A stretch of 64,000 nt of DNA, from contig JALLLS010000001.1 in assembly GCA_025094145.1 (NCBI GenBank), positions 1,302,001 to 1,366,000 on the forward strand, read 5' to 3'. The position numbers and the translations under genes are program-made. Shown here piece after piece: positions 56,201-64,000 of this stretch. The notes below the pieces were generated by a model that saw nothing but the letters and a program-made list of their open reading frames with translations, was not told the DNA's origin and ran no database searches. The stretch comes from Spinellus fusiger (Eukaryota; Mucoromycota; Mucoromycetes; Mucorales; Phycomycetaceae). Each line of letters opens with the position of its first letter. Positions within the stretch are counted from its first letter, which is position 1.

Positions 56201-57390
56201 AAGGCGTTCTTTTACCATGATCATAGGAGAAAAGAAACATCGAACGTCCAAACAGCTCAGTGACTTGGCTGACCAACCGATGTTCCAAAGCAGCATCTTC
56301 ATTCAATATCCATTCATTAAATTCTTCCTCCATGTCTACTATTTTATGGGCAAGTGTCTCTTGCTCAGTCACTGTCTCTGTTGATGCTGGCACTGTCTCT
56401 TCTAACACTTCTTCATCATTCTCTATTACTGGAGTGTCTTCCTCTTTCTTCTTTCCAAAGGATCTTCTGAATCGAGTCATCAGTGAGCTCGAACGACGCA
56501 AAGGAGGAGGAGAGGGAAGAGAAGGGTTATCTTCGGGCACCACGGAAGAAGTAGAGGCACTGTTCTCTTCAACAGGGACAGAGTCATCCACCAATACTTC
56601 TGGATCCAAAGAAACAGGGTGTTTATGGATGTCTTCTTGAAAGTCTTGCTCAGAATCAGAGTCATCCAATGTTTGAATAGCCTTTGCCTAGTCATTTAGT
56701 GTGTTATTCCTTCATTCTTTATATATATATCATTTCTACACTATAAAAAAGATAGGCTCCTCTGTTGTCTTTGAGTCAATGTCTATAACATCCCACTCCA
56801 TACCAACACTACTCTCCTTCCCAAGAGATTCCAGTTCTTATCCACTTTTATCTCTACTATTCCTTGTATTTCTCTATTTCCACCCACAGAAGAATCACTT
56901 ACTCTACTGTCTAATCTATCTTTTGCCTTTTGTGAGTGGAAACTCAAACACGACACTTTCTCAATAGAATAGACCGTCTTTTCATGGAAATATCCTCGTA
57001 TCTGCACATGGGTGATCACCACTAGGTATTTCTCTAAAGACATCTTTATATGAGAGAAATCTAATAAGGGCCGAGACACTACCTCTTACACCCTCCAAGA
57101 TACCGAGAAGACCGTAGATTTCATAGACACGAGTCTCTTTTGTTGCTTCATATGTATCTACCAACCAGTATGTGTGAGTGAAGAAAATGAATAGAAAGAA
57201 AGAAAGAAAGAAGAAGAGTTTGTTTCTGTTTCTGTTTCTTTCTCTTACCTAGCCTTGTTATGCGTTGATTCTCAAAGCTAATCTCGAGAATATGACTGCC
57301 TTTGACGACTACAAATGCACTCTCAGAAACGTGCAAATACATTGTCTCTGGAATTATTTTGTTTGGGTTGCTGATGAAAGGTCGTTTCAT
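53294..57390 (-). CDS. Sac-domain phosphoinositide phosphatase of the Sac2/INPP5F type with hSac2 domain
   Basis: Sac2-type enzymes remove the 4-phosphate of PI4P on endosomal membranes. ATG at 57390 (MKRPFISNPNKIIPETMYLH); last exon 53294-53368 ends in KIRKAIWI. Many short exons. In order: YEIYGLLGILEGVREKYLVV, an acidic variable region with a basic RSSSLMTRFRRSFGKKK patch, FGRSMFLFSYD, DKRFWWNEHMLRDF, the cluster around MRYQRRGINEDG and ANFVETEQIV, then the catalytic NCMDCLDRTNVVQ (CX5R) at 54861-54899. Following are AWANNGDMISRMYAGTSALK and TGKRNITGMMNDASNSLARM. After the Sac domain comes the hSac2 region (LLSPGEVQKLTAKKFEEKVV, LTEKALYVCSYNYNLEKVIQ). The catalytic Cys and Arg are intact. 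The exon join near 56700-56950 is not resolved. Budding yeast has no close orthologue of this two-domain form. Confidence 0.85.
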
Positions 57391-57831
57391 ATTGCACTAG
57401 ACTTGACAAGAAAAAGAAAGAAAAAAGCGAGAGAAAGAAGAAATGGCAGGACAATAAGAAAGTAGTAACGCTTAGTACTGAAAAAGGGAATTCGGGTTTT
57501 TATTATTACTCTTTCAAGAAAGAAAGAAAAAGGGCAGGTCTAATTAGGCAATGGATATTTTATGCTGAAGGGAAAGAAAAATATAGAGAGAGATTAAGGC
57601 CCATAGAAACGGACCTTCAAAATGAAATGAGCTCTTTCGCTGTGAGAATAACGACTTGGCAAAAGAATGAGTTTTTCTTTTTTCTTTTCTTTTTATGCAA
57701 GGAGAATAAGAGAAAGTGTATTCTTTTTATGGGAATTCATTGAACTACCTTTATAGATGCATAGATACAGACAGCCAGTAAGAAGTAGAATATAAGGTAC
57801 GTCCCACTTGTTCCATGGCCCAATAAGCTCT
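57391..57831. other. Upstream region of the Sac2-like gene
   Basis: A/G-rich spacer with repeated GAAAGAAA on the plus strand (57410-57445, 57517-57530). Nothing else seen. Confidence 0.5.
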
Positions 57832-58150
57832 TTATAGCTCTTTCTTCTTTTGGTCTTGTTCCTGTGCTTTGGTTGTACGGTAAAGAGTGGGTTCTTGGCC
57901 TAGAGAATAGGAAAGCTAAGTTGACTGAGTCAGAGATCCAATAATTACCTGGTTTGGATCTTAAACAGTTGAAGAAGACTGAAAAGGGCTTGGTGACCTC
58001 CATAGGCAGCGTAGACAGACCTGACAAGACATCTTCCAGGTGTTCATTACAGCGGTGGGGTGTAGCAGTAGTGGTGGGTGCTTTGCTGTACTGGTTGAAG
58101 GAAGAAGAGGCACCTTCCTCGGTGAATCCGGTGGCTGTGCGTCCTGTCAT
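57832..58150 (-). CDS. Small hypothetical protein (89 residues) with alternative tail
   Basis: Model: exons 57949-58150 and 57832-57899 joined by a 49-base GTAATT...CTCTAG intron, 270 bases in all, giving 89 residues. Middle part: CNEHLEDVLSGLSTLPMEVT followed by KPFSVFFNCLRSKPG. The spliced tail is Lys/Gln-rich (TTKAQEQDQKKKEL). If the intron is kept, the frame stays open to 57737 and ends in a hydrophobic tail TYLIFYFLLAVCIYASIKVV, like a tail anchor. The frame is also open upstream of the ATG to 58294, where it meets the inverted-repeat element, so the true 5' end may have been displaced by that insertion. No family recognised; could be noise. Confidence 0.3.
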
Positions 58151-58289
58151 TATAGAGCAAGGGGTAAGTTGGAAGGGGGGTCCCTTTGGGAAATAGCAAG
58201 GCACAAAGAGAGTCCCATAAGCAGTCCCTTCTGTTTGTGGATTTCTTCCTGTGCGGAGTGGCTTGCTGTCTTTTCTTCTTCCTAAATTA

Positions 58290-59730
58290 CACACCAGGAG
58301 ATCTTTAGGATATAAAAGGAAATAGTCAAACTACAATTGTTTAAAAATGATAAGTCGATTTGAGGAGCGAAAATAAATTAAGATGTACACACCAGGAGAT
58401 TTTTCTGGCCTTTAAGCGGTGATATCTCCTTCCTTTTAAGACCAAAAATATTCTACCCTTTTATGGTACTGTGTTTAAAATCAGAAGGTTTGCAAGTATC
58501 TAGATTATTATTTCCTTTTGTGGATACCTTAATATCAAATTATATTATCAATAGAATATATTGTTTATGAATAAAATTGTTGATGGATAAAATTGTTTAT
58601 TGTAGTGATATAGCTAATAATATACTATTACTATAGCTACTACTGTTCTAGGCGTATTCCTTCATAGCAATAGAATATATACCCTAAAAGCCTTATGTTT
58701 TATACTTGGGAGATAGAAAACCATGCTCAGGAGTATACCCTAGACATCCTAGATAGTATAGAAGACTACTTGGGACTGACTTGAAAGGAGTCTTAACTTG
58801 CCTAATAACAATACAATGAGTGTCTTGTGGATTACAATGAGCTCAAGCCTAGATGAAGACACTGCTTACCTTTTTATCTCAAGAATAGCCTTTGGTAGTG
58901 TCTATCACCTCCTTCTATTGTTTCTCTGTTAATAATGGCACATTACCTTGCTTATTTATGCTCATCTTGACGAGTACTTAAATATTAAGTTGTATAGACA
59001 GTGTGAGAAATAAAAAAATATAGGAGAATATCAAAACAAATAATCTTTCTTTCTCTATTCTGGTAATGTATACACTAGCCTCCACTCATAGAATTCACAA
59101 GTCAAACAATTCACATTCTATTTGCCTTAGACCTAAAGGACAGTATTAGAAACAATACCTTGTTTTCACTAAGTACTATTGTTAATACCAGTTACAATGA
59201 GATAATTGAGGTGATTATAGATATTGATTCAATAAATAAATACACTGTTCTCAATTTAAGTAAGTTTGGTTTTATTTTATGGACAATGACCACTAGAGTT
59301 GATTCAGTGTGTTCTATAATAAACATCTTTCTTAAGCAGTATTATGCTGCAAATAGTGTGGGCCTAAGGATAACACATGTTAAGAGAAGAATATCAGTGA
59401 CTGAGTTTTAATTTTGGGGTGACTCTTGTTCTATTTCTTGTCTTTAGAGCTAATTCTATACTTTTTAATTACAAAGTCAATAGCGATTGCTAAAACGGGC
59501 AGGTAGAGTTTGAAATAGCCCATTTAGACAGCGAAAAAGCATTTTCAATCACATTAGCCAATCATAATAATATTGCAATTTTATTCTCAGTATATTTCCT
59601 TATATATCCTAAAAATCTCCTGGTGTGTACACAGCAAAAAAGCATTTTTAAACACATTAGCCAATCATATGAATATTGCGGTTTTATTCTCAGGATATTT
59701 CCTTATATATCCCAAAAATCTCCTGGTGTG
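58290..59730. mobile_element. TA-flanked inverted-repeat element with doubled ends (MITE-like or nested)
   Basis: Left terminus CACACCAGGAGATCTTTAGG at 58290 and right terminus, in reverse complement, CACACCAGGAGATTTTTGGG ending at 59730, are inverted repeats of about 35 bases (continuing GATATA..AAGGAAATA). Both are flanked by TA. A second left-type end begins at 58388 and a second right-type end stops at 59627, each again next to TA. The interior (58410-59520) has no transposase that I can see; its longest ORF (59160-59411) is featureless. TA flanks suggest mobilisation by a Tc1/mariner-type enzyme. Confidence 0.6.
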
Positions 59731-59731
59731 T
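59529..59731. repeat. Tandem duplication, 103-base unit, at the right end of the element
   Basis: Two copies with a period of 103 bases: CAGCGAAAAAGCATTTTCAA at 59529 and CAGCAAAAAAGCATTTTTAA at 59632. Each ends in AAAAATCTCCTGGTGTGTA. They share ACATTAGCCAATCAT and ATTTCCTTATATATCC. Confidence 0.9.
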
Positions 59732-60122
59732 ATAGAGCAACTCCACTTCTGTAACTATAGCAATCTTCTTTATCTTTTTTCTTTTTTCATTCTTCTCCTT
59801 TCTTCTTCTTTCTTCTTCTAGAACACACTCTGTAGGGCGTTGATGAGATGTTTGTTTTTATTGGATAAAATGAAAAAGAGGTGGTTGCCTAGTGAAACCA
59901 AAAAGAGACGGAGGAGAGAAAGAGCGGAAGAAGATGTCTAAATCACCATAAAAGGGAATCTATTGAAACATCGATACTACTGTCAAATATAATACAGGGA
60001 TGTCTGTCAGTATAAAAAGACTTGTCCTATTACGCACAAGACTCATGAGCAATGTGTGTTATGGCCTGTTGTATTCTATAGTGTAGTCTTATGGTTGGAT
60101 ATTAATTCTGTGTATGTGTTAG
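59732..60122. other. Upstream region of the exportin gene
   Basis: Begins with a T/C-rich stretch (59770-59820). The first coding exon of the exportin (a few codons) must lie here, but no ATG joins in phase with confidence. Confidence 0.5.
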
Positions 60123-63100
60123 CCTCTGTTGGACTATTCAGGTTCATTTGACGTGGGTGTATTGGACTACACTGTCGATGCATTTTACAATGGCAATACA
60201 GCTGCGGTAGGGTGAGAGGGAAGGGAAGGTGCTTCCTTGACTTAATAATAAAAACAACAATAAGAACAAAGAATAACAATCTATCTCTTATATGTGTTTC
60301 ATGAAATGATCTTTTTGTTTCTATTTCTACTGGAACAGAGACAAAAGGCACAGGAAATGCTGACTAGTTTCCAGAACCACCCAAGTTCTTGGCAGTTGGT
60401 GGATCAGATATTGGAGAAATCACACAATTTATATGCAAAGGTATGCATGTGCAAAACGAATCCTTAGAGAGAGAGTTGTTATTTACACTACTCACCTTGT
60501 TATCTTTTTATCTATCCATCTATAAAGTTCATTGGTCTTTGTATTCTTGAGAACTTTGTGGTTGTGCGGTGGAATACACTCCCATTGGAAAGACGCCTAG
60601 GTAGAGACATTCTCTTTTATGGATCATCAAAGAGAAATAAGAACTGATTGCTGATCCATTCTTCTTCATCAGCCATTAGAGACTATATCGTCAAAATCAT
60701 TGTCAATCTTACATCTGTTCCAGCAAAAGAGACACAGGAAAAGACATTCATTAACAAATTGAATGTTGTACTAGTACAGGTTGAGTGATGGAGGCTTTGA
60801 CTGTTTTTCTTATAGTCTACTCATACAACAGACATTTCACTGCAACTTACTCTATAGATCTTGAAGAAAGAATGGCCCCAGCATTGGCCTCTGTTTATCC
60901 CAGAAATCATTGCCTCTAGTAAAACTGATTTGAATTTATGTGAAAACAACATGAAGATCTTGAAGCTACTAAGGTAAGTTGTAGTATAAAGACGCTTTCT
61001 TTACTTGTGACAAGAAATAAAAAAAGAATGATGGGAGACAAGTGAGGAGATATTTGATTTTTCTGGGGACCATATGACACAAACAAAAATGCGAAAACTT
61101 AAGCACCAAATGATCGATGAGTTTGGTGATGTGTTTGCGCTATGCCGGCAGGTAGTGGCAAGTCAACATGTCACTGCAGGGTTGACTATAGCCACCCTTG
61201 AAGCACTACAACGGATTCTAAGCTGGATTCCTATGCGGTTTATATTTGAAAGTGATCTCATAGAAACGCTTCAAAGCAAAGTAAGAGGGTACAATAAACA
61301 AATAAAAAGTAGAGTTGTTTTCTTCTTTTGTAGCCCATTCTAAAAACAAAAGCCATCTTTAGCTGCTACAAGAAAAGAAACAGCGTAATTTAGCACTGAA
61401 ATGCTTCACTGAGATCATTGGCATTGAAGTCTCTCCCCGTTACCATCAGCGATTGACTGGCTTGTATGAGTCTGTTATAAAGATAGTAAGCCAGATCATC
61501 CCTTTTAATTCAAGTGAGTAGTTTATTCTGTTTTTATAAGTAGAGTAACAACAGAACCTCCTCATCCTTCTCTCTTCTATACTGTAGATGTGTCGGATCT
61601 ATACCAGACAGCAGACACGCATGATCAAGAGCTTGTCCAGGACTTGGCATTGTTTCTAACGACTTTCCTATCGAAATATTTGGGGGTAATTAGTCATGTC
61701 TCTTATTGCCTTGTCTCTTCTGACTTTCTGAACATAGCTTGTAGAGAATACTGTCAACAAGACAATGGCTATTGACTCTCATAACTATCTACTCAAGCTG
61801 TCTCGAGTACCAGAGAGAGAGATACTGAAGATTTGTTTTGAATACTGGGGTAAAATGGTAAGAGCTCGTTCTCTTCGGTGTGTATCATTGACTTGTAAAC
61901 ACCAAGGTCTATGAAATAAGAGAACAGACAAGTCGAAACACTACACCTTCACATACACAAGCATCGTACATGCTTTATGCTGATATTCTGAAAGAGTTGA
62001 ATTACATTATTATCGAGAATATAGTGCAACCCGATGAGGTAGAGCTTCTTATCACTAGGGAGGGTGTTTCTCATTGTAGAATATGGTATATAGGTGCTTA
62101 TAATAACAGAAGAGCAAGGAGAAATAAAGCGTGAATTTATACAGCAAAGTGATACTTCTGCTCTCTATAAATCCATGCATCAAGTCTTTGGCTCACTCAC
62201 CAGTCTTGATGTCCAAGGTGCTCATCTCAGTATATGTGAGAATCTCACTGTCTTGGTAAACCACCTAATCATTACCTCAAACCTCCATCTTACACTCTAC
62301 TATCTGACATACTCTTATTGATGAATGACTGGATGGATTCAATGCGATGTAGACAAGTGCCTCTGAATGGGCTTGGAAGAAGCTATACAAACTATGTTGG
62401 GCTGTAGGAGCAATGTCAGGCTCTATGGAAGAATCAAAAGAAGAACAGCTATTGACAGACCTAACACAGTCTCTTTTTGGACTATTACAGACAAGTACCC
62501 ACAGCAAAGATCAAACCTATGTAGTCATCTCTTGCATCTTTTATCTTGCCAAACACTATCTCCACTTTCTCAAAACACACCAAGATTTCTTAAGATTTGT
62601 GATGGACAAGATAATGACTTATTTTCATGATGCTGAAGTATGCTTACAAGACATTGCATGCAACACCTTTCTCAAGATATGCCAGGGATGTCAACAAGAG
62701 CTGACGGCCATTCCACCTGACAATCAAGTCTCTATGGTAGAAGCTCTTATTCTGGATATGCAAAGAGTGACTTCTGACCTTGGTTCTAACCAGGTGAGGA
62801 GACTAGAGTGTAGGAAAAGCCTTGTTGATGAGATGTTATGTACGTGTCATTAGGTATGTATTGTGTACGAGTCCATTGGACATGTGTTATCCACAGCACC
62901 CTTTGAGTACCAGACTCGATTGATCAGTCCATGGATGAGTCTACCCAATGAAGCAGTAAGTGATCTCTGTCTTTGCCTGGTGTAAATTTTAACCTTTAAC
63001 TTTCTTAACACTGTCTTGGTTTATAGTATAGAACTGTTCTACAACAAGTCCAGGCCAACCCCACTCTTCTTCAAACAGCAGCTACATTGAGGACGATTAT

Positions 63101-64000
63101 CAATGTTATTAAAATCAATACGGCTGCCTGTTCTTCAGTGGGGCCTAGCTACTGGGGACAGCTGGACTCTATTTTCCCTGGTTTAATTACTACTTATCGT
63201 AATGTAAATAATCAGATTCTCCATATCATAGTGCAAGGTACTTTATATCCAAGTCCTTCAAATGCATTGACTTACCTGTGGTCCTAGAACAACAGGGCAA
63301 ATCACAAGTATTGAAATCATTACGCCGAGTCAAGACCGAAATTCTTTCCCTTGTGGAGACTGTCATGGTAGCAAGTGAAAAACTAGATCAAGACAATGCA
63401 TTGTTTTCCCAACTATTGAATGTCATTATGAAAGACTATGAGCACTCGGTTGAATATGTAAAAGAATCGGGAGTGCTCGATGCTATGACAAGTGTATTGG
63501 AGAAAATGAATGTAAGTTGACTTTTTTGTTTTGATCCTTGCCCACCTATTGTTGCTGTTGCTGTTACTACTCTTATGGTCATATCACGATTTTTTTTTAT
63601 TTTTATTTTTATTTTTATTTTTATTTTTTATTTTTATATCTGTATGATGAATGCATAGAACCACATATGGCCTGGGTTACTAGAGGCCACCATTGCTTGT
63701 CTGTTTAAACCCACCTTGTCAATGATTAGTCAAAACCTTGTGGATTTTCCTGACCATCGTCATGGATTTTACCGTCTTGTTCGTGTATTGAATCGGCAAT
63801 GTATTCATGGTAATAAGATGCATTAGAACCGAATAGACTTATGAACTCATGAATGGAGGGCTAGATCTATTGAGCAGCTCTCCGGAAACATTCCAGTTGT
63901 TTGTTGAGAGTATTCTTTGGGGTACAAAACACACTACCCGTGATATTTCTCAAGTTGCACTCCAGACATGTCTAGATTTAATTCATAATATTGGACAATT
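60123..64000 (+). CDS. xpo1: Divergent exportin-1 (CRM1/XPO1), 3' end cut by window edge
   Basis: Karyopherin that carries leucine-rich NES cargo out of the nucleus with Ran-GTP. Exons from 60123 on read [60 protein letters not shown] (the near-invariant KxEWPxHWP block), [20 protein letters not shown] and [20 protein letters not shown]. Later come [16 protein letters not shown] and [20 protein letters not shown], and near the right edge [14 protein letters not shown]. Introns are short with GT-AG ends, and the joined exons stay in frame, so the gene looks functional. It is clearly more divergent than usual: where most CRM1 proteins have SNIMYIVGQYP, this one has [11 protein letters not shown]. 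The start codon is unresolved because the first exon is tiny. It could be a second, specialised copy. Confidence 0.85.

Overview
The window reads as nuclear DNA of an early-diverging filamentous fungus, most likely Mucoromycota (Mucorales-like). Genes carry many short GT-AG introns (mostly 40-100 bases) in AT-rich spacers. The gene set mixes pan-fungal genes (GCN1, DPM1, DPH3, NUP42, CUE1, septin, PAQR, MOB2) with genes that budding yeast lacks (RAB3GAP1, a Sac2/INPP5F-type phosphatase). No species can be fixed from the sequence alone. There is no sign of prokaryotic, plasmid or organellar DNA. I built exon models by hand from splice signals and family conservation. For most of them the summed exon lengths are an exact multiple of three.

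Layout. 0-6 kb: COQ8 kinase (cut by the left edge), MOB2 and an MIT-domain protein. 8.7-16.9 kb: complete GCN1 in 15 exons. 17-20.6 kb: gene-poor AT-rich DNA with a transposon end fragment. 20.7-24.7 kb: PAQR receptor, a fungal mitochondrial-type protein of unknown role, and a mitochondrial-type RanBP2 zinc-finger protein. 25.3-29.6 kb: a nest of decayed Tc1/mariner elements, including two near-identical copies in inverted orientation. 30.2-42.3 kb: compact block of RAB3GAP1, an orphan ORF, DPM1, a polytopic membrane protein, a winged-helix/PP2C gene, CUE1 and NUP42. 42.4-48.6 kb: spacers around a mucin-like membrane protein. 48.6-57.4 kb: septin, DPH3, a BAP31-like ER protein and a Sac2-type phosphatase. 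57.8-59.7 kb: a small uncertain gene beside a TA-flanked inverted-repeat element with duplicated ends. 60.1-64 kb: a divergent CRM1/XPO1 exportin, cut by the right edge.

There is no operon-like organisation, as expected for a eukaryote. Several genes belong to shared processes. GCN1 and DPH3 serve translation and its stress control. CUE1, BAP31-like and DPM1 act at the ER. NUP42 and XPO1 act in nuclear export. RAB3GAP1, Sac2-like and the MIT protein act in membrane traffic. MOB2 and the septin act in polarity and cytokinesis. Palindromic CRE sites (TGACGTCA) lie just upstream of GCN1 and in the 128-base divergent promoter between the winged-helix/PP2C gene and CUE1.

I did not find a clearly new multi-gene system. 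The most unusual items are the winged-helix/PP2C fusion with a stop codon built into its splice donor, the divergent exportin with Leu at the leptomycin-cysteine position, the inverted transposon pair that could make a long hairpin RNA, the element with duplicated inverted ends at 58.3-59.7 kb, the GC-AG intron and micro-exons of the BAP31-like gene, and the mitochondrial-type RanBP2 zinc-finger protein.
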